A stretch of DNA of 64,000 bases, taken from NCBI RefSeq assembly GCF_032925565.1, contig NZ_CP136708.1:248001-312000 (forward strand). Direction: 5' to 3'. A program made the position numbers and the translations under genes. The DNA comes from Alteromonas sp. CI.11.F.A3 (lineage in GTDB: Bacteria > Pseudomonadota > Gammaproteobacteria > Enterobacterales > Alteromonadaceae). This document shows, piece after piece, positions 1 through 9,839 of the stretch (its first letter is position 1; the number at the start of each line of letters is the position of its first letter). The notes under the pieces are model-generated. The model saw only the letters and a list, made by a program, of their open reading frames with translations. It searched no databases and was not told where the DNA came from.

Positions 1-1
1 T

Positions 2-361
2 TTAGCCATTCAAGCAATGGGAAGTGATACGGCCCGCCAAGATATCAAAGCCATTCGTGGGCATATCAGTGAATACCCTGAACCTGACCAGCACGCGCTG
101 AAACAAGGTTTAAGAATTCTTTCCACAGAAGATTTACGCCAAGACATTGGCCGCATAACGGTGCCAACCCTACGACTTTACGGTCGTTTAGATAGCCTAG
201 TGCCTACCAGTGGTATAGATCGTATCTGCGAATTGCACCCTCAAGCCGATACCGTGGTATTGCCCCATGCAGCGCATGCACCTTTTATTTCTCACCCTCA
301 GCAAAGCGCCGATATTTTGTTTAGTTTTGCATCAAGCGTGTACCAACAAAAAGCATCGTGA
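2..361 (+). CDS. bioH: BioH, pimeloyl-ACP methyl ester esterase, C-terminal part
   Basis: Alpha/beta-hydrolase that removes the methyl ester from pimeloyl-ACP in biotin synthesis (cytoplasm). The open frame enters from the left window edge (codons from base 2), so only about the last 119 residues are present. The segment LRLYGRLDSLVP carries the expected catalytic Asp region and AAHAPFISHP carries the catalytic His; both match the BioH family closely, as does the upstream ETARQD-like GSDTARQD helix. The nucleophile Ser lies outside the window. Confident family call from motif agreement; the start is not visible. Confidence 0.9.
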   Translation, partial: LAIQAMGSDTARQDIKAIRGHISEYPEPDQHALKQGLRILSTEDLRQDIGRITVPTLRLYGRLDSLVPTSGIDRICELHPQADTVVLPHAAHAPFISHPQQSADILFSFASSVYQQKAS

Positions 362-559
362 CCCGATGCTTTTAGGCCGCGTTTAGGTAATGTGTAGCGA
401 ACGTTAGTGGATACGCCCTAGTTTCTCGCTAGCCAAAACATAGGCGCGAGGAAAAAATATTGCTCGTTTTCACAGCTAGTTAAGGCGTATGAGCGGTACA
501 GACCTTTTCATTTTGTGTAATTTGGTTAATAATTGCACATGAGAGTGTAGAGGTAGTGT

Positions 560-892
560 ATGTCTGGTATATCAGGTGTAAATAGTAACAATATAAATTC
601 GGCAATTTTGTCCGGACAATTCGGTTTGCAGAATGCCAGTAATGGTATAACGCAGGCTGCGTCTAATATTGCCCAGCAAACCACAAGCGCAGAGCGTGAT
701 CCGCAGGCTGTTTTAGCCAATTCTGCCACCCAGAGTTTACAGAATATACGCAACATACTCCCCACTCCACAGGATGATGTCACCACAAATCTGTTGTCAC
801 TGAAAATCAACAGTATTAATGCCCAAGCTTCCGCCAAGGTACTTGATGTGGCTAATGACACCATAGGCACCATTATTGATACGTTAGCGTAG
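560..892 (+). CDS. Small conserved-looking protein, unknown function
   Basis: A 110-residue protein rich in Asn, Ser, Ala, Gln and Ile, with no signal peptide, cysteine or membrane segment. The N-terminus (MSGISGVNSNNINSAILSG) and the regular spacing of small and aliphatic residues resemble flagellar or other secreted amphipathic-helix proteins, but no family is recognised. It ends 17 bases before the GTG start of the HEQAH metalloprotease-like gene, so the two probably form one transcription unit. A minus-strand frame covers the same bases, but this frame has the better composition and the downstream partner. Confidence 0.6.
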   Translation: MSGISGVNSNNINSAILSGQFGLQNASNGITQAASNIAQQTTSAERDPQAVLANSATQSLQNIRNILPTPQDDVTTNLLSLKINSINAQASAKVLDVANDTIGTIIDTLA

Positions 893-909
893 TCGTGTAG
901 GAGTGTAAT

Positions 910-1968
910 GTGAACATTGTTACCCCTATCCTTACGGCCATAGCGCACCCTACTGCAAACGTTAATACTGAGTCTGCAAGACGAGACAACGTATTACGTG
1001 AAACTATTCCTCAGTCGGGGGATGCAGAGAAAGGGGCGTCGCAAAAAGGCCTAGGTTCGGACACTGACAAAGCTCGTAATCCGGGACAAACGCCTGCGCC
1101 TGTTACCTACGATCGCCCCCAAATCCAAACTGAACTGCAAAGCGCGTTTGAAAGCGTGTTTGGCGAACAAAAAGACAATGGCTCTGATGAAAGCGCCGGC
1201 AAACAGAATGCTCGCGATCAACAGGAATCAAATCAGCAAGCTTCTGGTGAGCAAGCCTTACAGCCTGAACAGCAAACAGAAGAAGAACAGCAAGAAATAA
1301 GCAACTTAGAGGCGCGTGATCAAGAAGTCCGTACTCACGAGCAGGCGCACGCCGCTGCGGGTGGGCAATACGCTGGATCGCCGCAATATGAATATACCAC
1401 TGGGCCAGATAACAAACGTTATGTTACCGATGGTGAAGTGTCTATTGATATTTCTGAGCTAAATAGCCCTGAAGAAACCCTTCAAAAAATGCAGCAAGTA
1501 CGTGCTGCGGCACTCGCCCCTGCTGAGCCTTCGGCGCAAGACTTAAAAGTGGCAGCAGAAGCGACGCAAAAATCTTTTGAAGCTCGTAGCGAAATTGCTG
1601 AAGACAACGCTGCTACGTCATCGGTAGCGCCAAACGCGTCAGAGATCACGCCACCTGACATTGATGAAATTACCGATAATGCCGGTGTCGAACGCCCTAC
1701 TCGGGCGTTAGACGAAGCCGTTTTACAAGCGCAAACGGATGAGCAAAGCGCCGGAAGTCAAGGCTTACAAAGCGCCGCGAGCCAAGGAATACAAAGCGCA
1801 GCCAGTGAAACTTCAAATGAGATTGGTGGTGGTTTTGATACGCGCTCATTAGCCTTTGGTAATGAAGCTCAAGAAAGCCAAGCTAACTCAGCTCGTATTG
1901 GTCGCATTCAAAATTTCTACACTCAAGCCTATACGCCAGTCCGTGAAGGTTTTTCCGCTAGCGCTTAG
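910..1968 (+). CDS. Putative metalloprotease of the SprA-related / CJM1_0395-like family
   Basis: A 352-residue acidic, Gln/Ala/Glu-rich protein. Residues about 135-215 hold the only well-ordered part: VRTHEQAHAAAGGQY, with an HEQAH zinc-protease-like motif at residues 143-147, followed by a YxYTTGPDNKRYVTDGEV-type stretch and ISELNSPEETLQKMQQVR. This combination is typical of the SprA-related putative metalloprotease family (PF12118, recalled from memory). Flanks are low-complexity. The start is GTG at 910 with TAGGAG 6 bases upstream; the ATG at 908 is followed at once by a stop. No signal peptide is visible. Substrate unknown. Ends before a strong hairpin terminator. Confidence 0.75.
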   Translation: MNIVTPILTAIAHPTANVNTESARRDNVLRETIPQSGDAEKGASQKGLGSDTDKARNPGQTPAPVTYDRPQIQTELQSAFESVFGEQKDNGSDESAGKQNARDQQESNQQASGEQALQPEQQTEEEQQEISNLEARDQEVRTHEQAHAAAGGQYAGSPQYEYTTGPDNKRYVTDGEVSIDISELNSPEETLQKMQQVRAAALAPAEPSAQDLKVAAEATQKSFEARSEIAEDNAATSSVAPNASEITPPDIDEITDNAGVERPTRALDEAVLQAQTDEQSAGSQGLQSAASQGIQSAASETSNEIGGGFDTRSLAFGNEAQESQANSARIGRIQNFYTQAYTPVREGFSASA

Positions 1969-2056
1969 GGCCTGGTACTTAACGCTCACTGCCAATAACC
2001 CGTATTCTTAACACTGCTACTTTCAAAAATACAAACTTCCACTGTGCAAATACAGA

Positions 2057-2080
2057 AAAGCCAGCATGCATGCTGGCTTT
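2057..2080. terminator. Bidirectional hairpin between convergent genes
   Basis: A perfect inverted repeat (AAAGCCAGCATG / CATGCTGGCTTT) in the gap between the converging metalloprotease-like gene and tex. It ends in T on both strands, so it can serve either gene. Confidence 0.75.
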
Positions 2081-2132
2081 AAAATGCTGACTTTAAAATA
2101 ATGATTGCGGGTGTAAACAATAATGTTAGGCG

Positions 2133-4508
2133 TTATTTCTTTGCTTTAGCGAACGCATCGGCAAAGGCGTTACCCATAGCACTGTTTTGCTGCTGGTTTT
2201 GTCCGCCACCACGCTTGTTTGACTTATCTGCGCGAGGGTTTCCACGCTGAGACCCATTGTTAGCACGAGGATTCCCATTAGACTTTGCGTTAGCAGCGCC
2301 ATTACTGTTATTGCTTTTGCCCGACTGGTTTGACGAGGTCGGTGTATCTTCTAGCCGCATAGTAAAGGATATACGCTTACGTGCTACGTCTACCTCAAGT
2401 ACTTTAACCTTAACAATGTCCCCTGCTTTCACTACATCCCGTGGGTCTGAAATGAACTTGTTGGTGAGCGCTGAAATATGCACTAAACCATCTTGGTGAA
2501 CACCTACATCAACAAAAGCACCAAAGTTCGCAACGTTACTTACAACGCCCTCTAAAATCATACCTGGAGTAAGATCTTTAATGGTCTCCACACCTTCTTT
2601 AAAGGTGGCAGTTTTAAATTCTGGTCGAGGATCTCGCCCTGGCTTATCAAGTTCGCTCAAAATATCTTTTACCGTGGGTAAACCGAAAGCGTCACTGGTA
2701 AAGGTATCAGGCGATAAGGTTTTCAGTAGCTCTGTGTTACCGATAAGATCGTTTACCGCAACCGCGGCCGTATCTACAATTTTATCCACCACAGGGTAAG
2801 CTTCGGGGTGAACCGCAGACGCATCTAGCGGGTTACTGCCATTTACGATACGTAAGAATCCAGCGGCTTGTTCGAAGGCTTTCGGCCCTAAACGCTCCAC
2901 TTTCATTAGCGCTTTTCTATCGCCGAAGGCACCATTGGTATCTCTAAATTGTACAATGTTATTTGCTAAGGTCTTGTTCAATCCAGACACATAACTAAGC
3001 AGCGCGGGTGATGCCGTATTTAAATCTACACCCACAGCATTTACACAGTCTTCAATAACGCGGTCAAGAGATTTACCTAACTGGCTTTGGCTTACATCAT
3101 GCTGATATTGGCCTACACCAATAGCTTTAGGCTCAATTTTTACAAGCTCGGCTAGCGGGTCTTGTAAACGGCGAGCAATGGACACTGCGCCACGAATAGA
3201 CACGTCTAAATCAGGTAGTTCGTTTGAGGCTAATTCAGAGGCTGAGTAAACCGAGGCGCCAGCTTCGCTAACCATGATTTTTTGTGCGCCTAGCTCAGGG
3301 TTATTTTTAAGCATTTCCCCTACAAGCTTATCGGTTTCACGAGAGCCTGTACCATTACCGATACTGATAAGCTCAACTTTATACTGCTTGCACACGGTGG
3401 TGAGGGTACGCAGTGACTTATCCCACTGATTCTGGGGCGCATGGGGAAAAATGGTATTTTTAGCGACAACTTTGCCAGTTTTATCTACGATAGCCACTTT
3501 CACACCCGTACGAAGGCCAGGATCAAGCCCCATGGTGGTCTTAGCGCCAGCAGGCGCAGCCATTAGCAAGTCATTAAGGTTCTTAGCAAACACCTCAATC
3601 GCTTCTTCTTCAGCGCGCTCACGAAGACCACTGAATAGCTCAGTTTCCATGTGTAAGGCGATTTTAATCTTCCACGTCCACTGTACTACTTGCGCTAGGA
3701 AATCATCAGCAGGGCGGTTGCGGTGCATAATATTGTAGTGGCTAGCAATAAGGTGTTCACAGTGAGAAGGCGCACTGGCGTCATCTTGCTGTGGGTCGGC
3801 ATCCAGTTGAATGTTCAACATGCCTTCGTTACGACCTCGAAACATAGCAAGGGCACGGTGTGAAGGCGCGTTTTTGTACTTTTCACTGTGTTCAAAATAG
3901 TCTTTGTACTTAACGGCTTCTTGGGCTTTACCGTTTGCTACTGTGCTTTTAATATGCGCGTTTTCAACAAGGTAGCTACGAATTTTACCTAACAGTGCTG
4001 CATCTTCAGCAAACCGTTCCATTAAAATAAAGCGAGCGCCTTCCAGAGCGGCTTTGGTATCTGCAACCCCTTTTTCGTCATTAACATACTCAGCGGCTAA
4101 TTCGTCGATAGATTGGTCAGGGTTGGCAAATAAGGTATCTGCTAAGCCTTCAAGGCCTGCTTCAATGGCGATTTGACCTTTGGTGCGTCTACGAGGCTTG
4201 AAGGGTAAGTATAAGTCTTCTAAGGTGGTCTTACTGTCAGCGTCGGTAATATTGCGCTTTAACTCATCAGACAGTTTTCCCTGTTCATCAATAGATTTTA
4301 AGATAACTTGGCGTCTGTCTTCTAGTTCACGAAGGTAAGTAAGACGTTGCTGAAGCGTACGTAACTGTGTGTCGTCTAGCCCTTGAGTCACTTCTTTACG
4401 GTAACGTGCAATAAATGGCACCGTTGAACCTTCATCAAGAAGCTTAACCGCAGCACTGACTTGGGAAGTTTGTACGGCAAGTTCTTCGGCAATTTTGTTA
4501 ATAATCAT
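2133..4508 (-). CDS. tex: Tex, S1-domain RNA-binding transcription accessory protein
   Basis: A 791-residue cytoplasmic nucleic-acid-binding protein of the Tex/YhgF family. In order: helical N-terminal part with [10 protein letters not shown] and the [13 protein letters not shown] signature, a YqgF-like RNase-H fold ([17 protein letters not shown]), helix-hairpin-helix repeats ([14 protein letters not shown], then [17 protein letters not shown]), and an S1 domain near residues 650-720 ([20 protein letters not shown]). The last 75 residues are an Asn/Gly/Arg/Lys-rich tail that looks disordered and is probably an additional RNA-binding extension. Role in transcription or RNA metabolism is known only in outline. 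Confidence 0.95.
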   Translation of the reverse strand: MIINKIAEELAVQTSQVSAAVKLLDEGSTVPFIARYRKEVTQGLDDTQLRTLQQRLTYLRELEDRRQVILKSIDEQGKLSDELKRNITDADSKTTLEDLYLPFKPRRRTKGQIAIEAGLEGLADTLFANPDQSIDELAAEYVNDEKGVADTKAALEGARFILMERFAEDAALLGKIRSYLVENAHIKSTVANGKAQEAVKYKDYFEHSEKYKNAPSHRALAMFRGRNEGMLNIQLDADPQQDDASAPSHCEHLIASHYNIMHRNRPADDFLAQVVQWTWKIKIALHMETELFSGLRERAEEEAIEVFAKNLNDLLMAAPAGAKTTMGLDPGLRTGVKVAIVDKTGKVVAKNTIFPHAPQNQWDKSLRTLTTVCKQYKVELISIGNGTGSRETDKLVGEMLKNNPELGAQKIMVSEAGASVYSASELASNELPDLDVSIRGAVSIARRLQDPLAELVKIEPKAIGVGQYQHDVSQSQLGKSLDRVIEDCVNAVGVDLNTASPALLSYVSGLNKTLANNIVQFRDTNGAFGDRKALMKVERLGPKAFEQAAGFLRIVNGSNPLDASAVHPEAYPVVDKIVDTAAVAVNDLIGNTELLKTLSPDTFTSDAFGLPTVKDILSELDKPGRDPRPEFKTATFKEGVETIKDLTPGMILEGVVSNVANFGAFVDVGVHQDGLVHISALTNKFISDPRDVVKAGDIVKVKVLEVDVARKRISFTMRLEDTPTSSNQSGKSNNSNGAANAKSNGNPRANNGSQRGNPRADKSNKRGGGQNQQQNSAMGNAFADAFAKAKK

Positions 4509-4670
4509 AATACGCTCTAGGCAATAGCAAATAAGGATGTAGGGGCAAGTCTTAGCCTTTTTACACCGCTTTCATTTTAGTTGGAATAACTGGCAGCAAT
4601 TATACCACCGCGACGGGTCAGGAGAAGCCTGATTGTAAGGTCAGTATTCATGGAAAACGTTTTAACTTTA

Positions 4671-5156
4671 TTACAGTTTATCGGTTGGATCGTACCAAAT
4701 GCGGTTTATCCACCATTCTTTTACGTCGGTTTCTGTTTTTACCGTAACATCATCATCTTCTTCTTTCCCTACTAAGGCACGTGCCATAGGAGAGTCGATA
4801 GAAATGTAATCTCGACGGCCAAATATTTCATCGTAACCTACTAGGCGAAGTTCTAGCACTTGTCCCTGCTCATTTTCTATTTCTACCCAAGCTCCAAAAT
4901 AAACTTTATTTTCTTGCTGGGGACTGTAATCCACGACTTTCAGGTTTTCCAAACACTTACGTAAGTAACGTACTCGCCTGTCGATTTCACGTAATTTTTT
5001 CTTATTATATTGGTAATCTGCGTTTTCACTACGATCGCCCAAGCTAGCAGCCCACGTAACCTTTCGTGTAATTTCGGGTCTTTCTTCCCGCCACAAATGG
5101 TCAAGCTCCTGTTTTAGCTTCAAATATCCTTTTCGTGTTATCAGTGGTGTTTTCAC
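4671..5156 (-). CDS. greB: GreB transcript cleavage factor
   Basis: A 161-residue elongation factor that enters the RNA polymerase secondary channel and stimulates cleavage of backtracked transcripts. The N-terminal coiled coil starts TRKGYLKLKQELDHLW and contains GDRSENADYQYNKKKL, with the acidic tip residues typical of GreA/GreB; the C-terminal FKBP-like domain includes GYDEIFGRRDYISIDSPMA, and that RRDYIS segment favours GreB over GreA. Divergent from the small membrane-protein gene at 5332. Confidence 0.95.
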   Translation of the reverse strand: MKTPLITRKGYLKLKQELDHLWREERPEITRKVTWAASLGDRSENADYQYNKKKLREIDRRVRYLRKCLENLKVVDYSPQQENKVYFGAWVEIENEQGQVLELRLVGYDEIFGRRDYISIDSPMARALVGKEEDDDVTVKTETDVKEWWINRIWYDPTDKL

Positions 5157-5331
5157 AATTATTTAGTTAAATTGAAATCTTATGGCTAGTGTATGTGGGT
5201 GAATTATTAGAACGCAATAAACAAATGCGTCGAAATCTACCATTTAAACCACTTTGTGCAAATATTGAACATAAACCTTTAGGTTGTTGTCGCAGTATAA
5301 ATAGCAACCGGCTAATGAGCGGGAAACTCGA

Positions 5332-5616
5332 ATGGATGATGCACGAAAGGTAGAAAAGAAGCCTGTAGACAGGCGGCGAGATGCAACTAACAGCTCAATG
5401 GGTGGCACTATTGCTGGTTTCATGCTGTTTTTAACGGGCGCGTTAATGGTGCTGTACGGCTTGCTTGATATTGTAGTACGTATGGACAGCCTAATAACGG
5501 CAGGATATCTCGTGATTGGCTTATTAATGTATAAGTTCGGGCAATACCTGTTAAATCACTTTGCGGTATTTAAAGTGCAGCGCGAACGACGTCGTGCGCC
5601 ACCGCGTCATACTTAA
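5332..5616 (+). CDS. Small inner-membrane protein, unknown
   Basis: A 94-residue protein with a charged N-terminus (basic and acidic, residues 1-20), two hydrophobic helices at about residues 25-48 and 55-73, and a strongly basic tail ending in RERRRAPPRHT. Probably a two-span inner-membrane protein with both ends in the cytoplasm (positive-inside rule; inference). No family recognised. It stands alone between greB and the FKBP gene and is followed by a terminator at 5801. Confidence 0.65.
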   Translation: MDDARKVEKKPVDRRRDATNSSMGGTIAGFMLFLTGALMVLYGLLDIVVRMDSLITAGYLVIGLLMYKFGQYLLNHFAVFKVQRERRRAPPRHT

Positions 5617-5800
5617 ATTGGTGGTCGTTACATTGCACGATATATTGCACGATTTTTTGCATATATAGCGAGTTATCGAACGGCTAACCATGTGATACAC
5701 CTTCCATGCAAGGTGTGCATTTGCTGTATTTGTAGCAATGGCTATGGTGCCGCCCTCACGTTCATCCGCTCATTAAAGTACTACCATCAGTTAACGCATT

Positions 5801-5836
5801 AAAAAAGCCGACACTTTAAAAAAGTATCGGCTTTTA
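5801..5836. terminator. Bidirectional rho-independent terminator
   Basis: AAAAGCCGACACTT pairs with AAGTATCGGCTTTT around a short A-rich loop, with A/T tracts on both sides. It lies between convergent genes (small membrane protein, FKBP lipoprotein). Confidence 0.8.
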
Positions 5837-5895
5837 TTGGTACTGGCAATCGCAAAAGCGTAGCCGCTACGCGGCATTAAAGCGCTGCGTGGATA

Positions 5896-6675
5896 TTACT
5901 CAGCAGCAGCTTCTTCTTTAATGATTTCTAGCAATTCAACGTCAAAAATTAGTGTTGAATTAGGCGTAATTGAACCGGTAGCACGTTCGCCATAAGCTAG
6001 ATCAGAAGGGATATGGAAGCGGAACTTCGCGCCTTCTTTCATAAGCTGAACGCCTTCAGTCCAACCAGGAATAACTTGGTTAAGCGGGAATTGAGCTGGC
6101 TCATCACGCTTGTAAGAAGAATCGAATTCAGTACCGTCTAGCAATGTACCACGGTAGTGAACTTTAACGATGTCTTCAGCCGCTGGGCTTGCGCCTTCAC
6201 CTTCTTCTAACACTTCATACTGAAGGCCAGATTCGGTAGTCGTTACGCCATCTTTCTTCGCGTTCTCTTCTAGATAGGCCGCGCCGGCTTCAATGTTATC
6301 TTGTGCGGCTTTTTGTGCCATTTCTTGTTGCTTAGCACGAAGTACTTCTTCGCCTTGCTGAGCAATTTGCTGAATTTCTTGTGGGGTAAATTTCAATGTG
6401 TCGTTAAGGCCATCTTCAAAGCCTTCTTTCAACGCCGCTTCATCTAGCGGAAAGCCTAGTTGCTCTTGTTGTTGTGCGCGGTTGCTCACGAACAAGCCCA
6501 TGCTAGCACCCATAGCGTACGCTTGTTTTTGTACGTCTGTCATTGATTCTGTCGAAACATCGGCGGTTTCAGCGATGTCAGTGCCGGTAGTAGCGGCCTC
6601 ATCAGAGGTATTTGGCTGGCAGGCAAAAAGGCCTAGGGCAGCAATGGTAGATAAGGCAACAAGCGACTTCTGCAT
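5896..6675 (-). CDS. fkpA: FKBP-type peptidyl-prolyl isomerase lipoprotein, FkpA/Mip-like
   Basis: A 259-residue cell-envelope peptidyl-prolyl cis-trans isomerase and chaperone. Residues 1-19 are a lipoprotein signal ending in LFAC, so Cys19 is likely lipidated. A Thr/Glu linker follows, then the helical dimerisation region (QKQAYAMGASMGLFV... FEDGLND) of the FkpA/Mip type, and the FKBP domain from about residue 165 (VKVHYRGTLLDGTEFDSSY, VIPGWTEGVQLM, GSITPNSTLIFDVELL). The neighbouring slyX and yheV match the fkpA context of enterobacteria. E. coli FkpA is soluble in the periplasm; the lipobox here implies membrane anchoring. Confidence 0.88.
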   Translation of the reverse strand: MQKSLVALSTIAALGLFACQPNTSDEAATTGTDIAETADVSTESMTDVQKQAYAMGASMGLFVSNRAQQQEQLGFPLDEAALKEGFEDGLNDTLKFTPQEIQQIAQQGEEVLRAKQQEMAQKAAQDNIEAGAAYLEENAKKDGVTTTESGLQYEVLEEGEGASPAAEDIVKVHYRGTLLDGTEFDSSYKRDEPAQFPLNQVIPGWTEGVQLMKEGAKFRFHIPSDLAYGERATGSITPNSTLIFDVELLEIIKEEAAAE

Positions 6676-6811
6676 AAAACGTCTCCATAAATTTTTATCA
6701 TCATGCGTCTATGTTTAAACTGCTGCATCCAAGGCAGTCTGCACGATAGTGAAAGATGCGTGATCCATGCTATGTTAAACCTAGCATTCACAAAGCGAAA
6801 CCTATTTGATT

Positions 6812-7804
6812 ATGTTTAGGGCTCAAATGTTCCCCAGATTATTGTTACTCACCTTATTAATAAGTGGATCTATGGGATGTAGCTTCCCTGAGACCACGCC
6901 AATTAAGCAATGGCGGCATGTTGAAGAAGGGGCTTATGCAGCCGATATATCCGCAGATGGCACTATTTCTGTCGTATCAGGCATTAATAATGGCATCAAC
7001 GTATGGCGTATCGGCGAGGAAACGCCCCTGTATCAATGGAGTCATCAAGGTGAAGGTAATAATTTAGTTATTTCGTTACACATATCAGCCGATAATACCC
7101 ATGTAGTCACCGCTGACCGAGAAGCGTTTGCGCTGTGGAGCATTGAAACTGGCGATCCGATTGGCTTTTGGCGGATTGATGAAGCGTCTATTCGAGATGT
7201 GGCCATCTCTAATAATGGCAATGGCATCTTGGTGGCTCGTTCGAATGGTAAGGTCATGTTTTTTGAACCTAAAACCCAGCGTAGATTAGAGTTTTTGGGC
7301 CATCAAGAAAAAGTGAACTCTATTGATATCTCTCCGAATGGTAAGTTTGCCCTAACCGGTGGGAACGATTATATCGCTTATTTATGGAGCACAGATACAG
7401 GGCAAATAATCCACACCTTCACCCATCCTTCACGGGTAACTAAAGTAGCATTAGACGACAAAGGCCGTTTTGCCTTTACTGCCGATAGCCAAGATAAGTC
7501 ACAAGTGTGGAACGTGCAAACTGGCGAGGCAATTAGCGGGCTGAGCTTTATTGCGAGGCAAAAAATCTTCACCGATGCTGTGTTTTCTGATGATGGTAAG
7601 TATTTACTAACAGGATCGCCATCACGCCAAGTGTATTTATGGGATTTAAAGAGTGGAAAGGAAGTGGATGCTTGGCAGGTTGCATCACGAGATACAGTTT
7701 CACCGCCAACTGCAGTTGTTTATGGCGTTGGCTTTATGTCCGATGGTAATATTGTGACAGAAAGCAGCAGTGGTCTTGCCGAAGTATGGCAGCGCAGTAA
7801 ATAG
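6812..7804 (+). CDS. WD40-like repeat lipoprotein
   Basis: About 330 residues. The ATG at 6812 is preferred over the in-frame TTG at 6806 because it starts directly into a lipoprotein signal (MFRAQMFPRLLLLTLLISG, then SMGC, lipidation Cys23). The rest is a string of WD40-type blades with recurring units of the form AxDISxDGT..., ALTGGNDYIAYLWSTDTG, VWNVQTGEAIS and YLLTGSPSRQVYLWDLKSG, giving a predicted beta-propeller exposed in the periplasm or at a membrane. Such domains are binding scaffolds; the partner is unknown. slyX begins 8 bases after its stop. Confidence 0.8.
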   Translation: MFRAQMFPRLLLLTLLISGSMGCSFPETTPIKQWRHVEEGAYAADISADGTISVVSGINNGINVWRIGEETPLYQWSHQGEGNNLVISLHISADNTHVVTADREAFALWSIETGDPIGFWRIDEASIRDVAISNNGNGILVARSNGKVMFFEPKTQRRLEFLGHQEKVNSIDISPNGKFALTGGNDYIAYLWSTDTGQIIHTFTHPSRVTKVALDDKGRFAFTADSQDKSQVWNVQTGEAISGLSFIARQKIFTDAVFSDDGKYLLTGSPSRQVYLWDLKSGKEVDAWQVASRDTVSPPTAVVYGVGFMSDGNIVTESSSGLAEVWQRSK

Positions 7805-7812
7805 AGTAAATT

Positions 7813-8073
7813 ATGACAGATAAAAATAGCAGTACTGATGGTGTCGCATTTCGAGCAGAACTCGACAGTACGAACAACAGTATTGAAGAGCTCCAAACGA
7901 AAATAGCGTTTCAAGAGCACACCATTGAAGCTTTAAACGAAGCGTTGTCTTCGCAGCAGCAGCAACTCGATGAGCTTACCTACAAGTTACGTCACGTTAT
8001 TGACAAGGTTAAGTCTATTGAGCCCTCAAATATGGCCAAAGACTCGGAAGAAACACCGCCTCCTCATTATTAA
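7813..8073 (+). CDS. slyX: SlyX family protein
   Basis: An 86-residue, mostly coiled-coil protein (EELQTKIAFQEHTIEALNEAL followed by QQQLDELTYKLRHVIDKV in heptad-like pattern) with the SlyX-typical PPHY C-terminus. Function in the family is unclear. The start is 8 bases after the WD40 lipoprotein stop, suggesting co-transcription, and the position beside an FKBP gene matches the known slyX-fkpA neighbourhood. Confidence 0.85.
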   Translation: MTDKNSSTDGVAFRAELDSTNNSIEELQTKIAFQEHTIEALNEALSSQQQQLDELTYKLRHVIDKVKSIEPSNMAKDSEETPPPHY

Positions 8074-8094
8074 TACACCCGAGAACATAACAAG

Positions 8095-9240
8095 CTAGCG
8101 TGTTTCGGGGGTAGCGCTTTGGCTATCTGAATCTGCGGTTTTTGTTGAATCAGGCAGTGCGGGTTCAGACAACGTCTGTAGTTCTACTGACTCTTCAATG
8201 TCGCCGCTAATAGCTTGAATAAAGGCGTTTTTGATAATGGCGCCCAGCGCACTAAAAACATCAGTGTCTGGGCTACTCAAATCCCCTTCTATAGGAATAC
8301 GAGTAGCAACCTGATCTTCACTCTGATTTTCAAATATCTCAGTAACAAAAGCAGATAGCAGCTCAACGGTACCTTCAAGTAATCCATCACCATCTTGCTC
8401 AATATCGCCTTTCCATGAAAATACTTCCACATGGTGCAGTATTGGTTTTATGTAACCCTTTACTTTGCCATCGTCGGCAGCTACTTCCGCAGCTAGCGTG
8501 AGTGAACCCGCCTCTAGATCGAATGGCGCATAGGTATCCAGCACGTTTTTAAAGTTAACGAGTGCTACATTATCGGCTTGTAGATTAACATCGAATGTGG
8601 GTTTTTGTGTGGCAGGGTTAAGCTTGGCTTCAAGCTTCAATGTACCTTGCTGGGCGGTTTGCGCAGTCACTAAGGCGTTAGCCACCCGATTGTCAGATAG
8701 CGCATCGCTGTTTACCAAATTGGTTACTTCACCTTGAATGTCGTGCAGCGAGATATCAATCACAGGTGAGGTTTCTGGGTTATAAAAACCAATTTTCCCA
8801 TCGGTAACACTAAGCTTATCAATACTTAACGGGAATAGTTGGTTAGCAATGTTAAGCCAATCTTCATTTTTACCCGCTTGACTGTTATCGCTGGTGGCAC
8901 CATCGACAAAGTTAATTTCAGGTCGAGTAAGATTCACTGTACCGCTTGCCGCACCTTTAATCAGCTGGCTCCAGTTTAATGTGAACTCAACCTTATCGGC
9001 CCGAAACAATGGCTTGTCTACCTGACCATTAGATTTGTACAACAACACATGCTCTAAACTATATGCCCCGCGCCATAGCATTAAATCTACGTCACCTACT
9101 CGGCCGCTGTATTCCCCCGGCTGACTGAGTGTTTTATTGATATACCACTGCGCAGCATAAGGCATGCTCATACGAATAATAATGAGTAGCCCAAGTATGA
9201 CGGCGAGTGAAATAAGTAGGTAACGATTTGCGGTTTTCAT
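8095..9240 (-). CDS. DUF748-type membrane-anchored periplasmic protein
   Basis: About 381 residues. An in-frame Met at 9267 lies further upstream, but the ATG at 9240 follows AAAGGAG at ideal spacing and opens MKTANRYLLISLAVILGLLI, a single N-terminal transmembrane anchor. The rest alternates beta-strands with RGAYSLEHVLLYKSNGQ, LFRADKVEFTLNWSQLIKG and TRPEINFVDG, the pattern of the DUF748/AsmA-like family of envelope proteins that includes lipid-transfer relatives. The C-terminal 60 residues are acidic and low-complexity. Convergent with slyX. The family call is by resemblance; the role is unknown. Confidence 0.72.
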   Translation of the reverse strand: MKTANRYLLISLAVILGLLIIIRMSMPYAAQWYINKTLSQPGEYSGRVGDVDLMLWRGAYSLEHVLLYKSNGQVDKPLFRADKVEFTLNWSQLIKGAASGTVNLTRPEINFVDGATSDNSQAGKNEDWLNIANQLFPLSIDKLSVTDGKIGFYNPETSPVIDISLHDIQGEVTNLVNSDALSDNRVANALVTAQTAQQGTLKLEAKLNPATQKPTFDVNLQADNVALVNFKNVLDTYAPFDLEAGSLTLAAEVAADDGKVKGYIKPILHHVEVFSWKGDIEQDGDGLLEGTVELLSAFVTEIFENQSEDQVATRIPIEGDLSSPDTDVFSALGAIIKNAFIQAISGDIEESVELQTLSEPALPDSTKTADSDSQSATPETR

Positions 9241-9515
9241 AAATACTCCTTTAACGAAGTATTTCAAGATTTATGCCGTTGAATGTAAATAGAAGATGCG
9301 AGTTGTTTGATATGGTAAGTGTTTTTAAATCAAGTGCTTGGTGGGGTTTTCAGCGTAACACTTACTGTTTCAAGTAATGTAAAGATACGGCTAACATGGG
9401 CGGTATCTTCACATTATGCGTAATAGTTACTGCTAGCGAATACTGTGAGTGAGAGGCTAGTAGCTATTAAGTAGAACGTGAAACAAAAGCAGTGATGTGC
9501 GCCATTACGGTAACG

Positions 9516-9722
9516 TTAGTGAGGTTTGAAAATACCAATAACGTTTTCGTTTTCACGGGTAGCCGCATTCACTTGTTCTTCGGTTTGCGCTTCATTGTAA
9601 CCACAGGCCACGCACTCTAGCTTTTCTACGTTATTTTCGTAATATAGCGAGATAGTGTCCAACTCTTGGCATTTCGGGCAGGTAGCGCCTGCAACAAAGC
9701 GGCGTTTAATCGATTTTTGCAT
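9516..9722 (-). CDS. yheV: YheV family putative zinc-ribbon protein
   Basis: A 68-residue protein with two CxxC pairs (CPKC and CVAC) forming a predicted zinc ribbon, N-terminus MQKSIKRRFVAGATCPKC and C-terminal GIFKP, all typical of YheV. Function unknown. Divergent from yheS, the same neighbourhood as in other gammaproteobacteria. Confidence 0.88.
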   Translation of the reverse strand: MQKSIKRRFVAGATCPKCQELDTISLYYENNVEKLECVACGYNEAQTEEQVNAATRENENVIGIFKPH

Positions 9723-9839
9723 TGCAGCTCTCTTAACGTAATTTACTCAGTATTATACCGTGAAAAGCCATTTCCTGATCAGATTTTGATAGGAATTTGC
9801 TATTATACGCGACCTAAATTGTTCCCGCGAAGGTTATGA

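Noticed and set aside
526..948. 140-residue minus-strand frame over the 560-892 gene
   Set aside because: Composition and lack of a ribosome site or partner are poor; the plus-strand frame fits the following gene in spacing and orientation.
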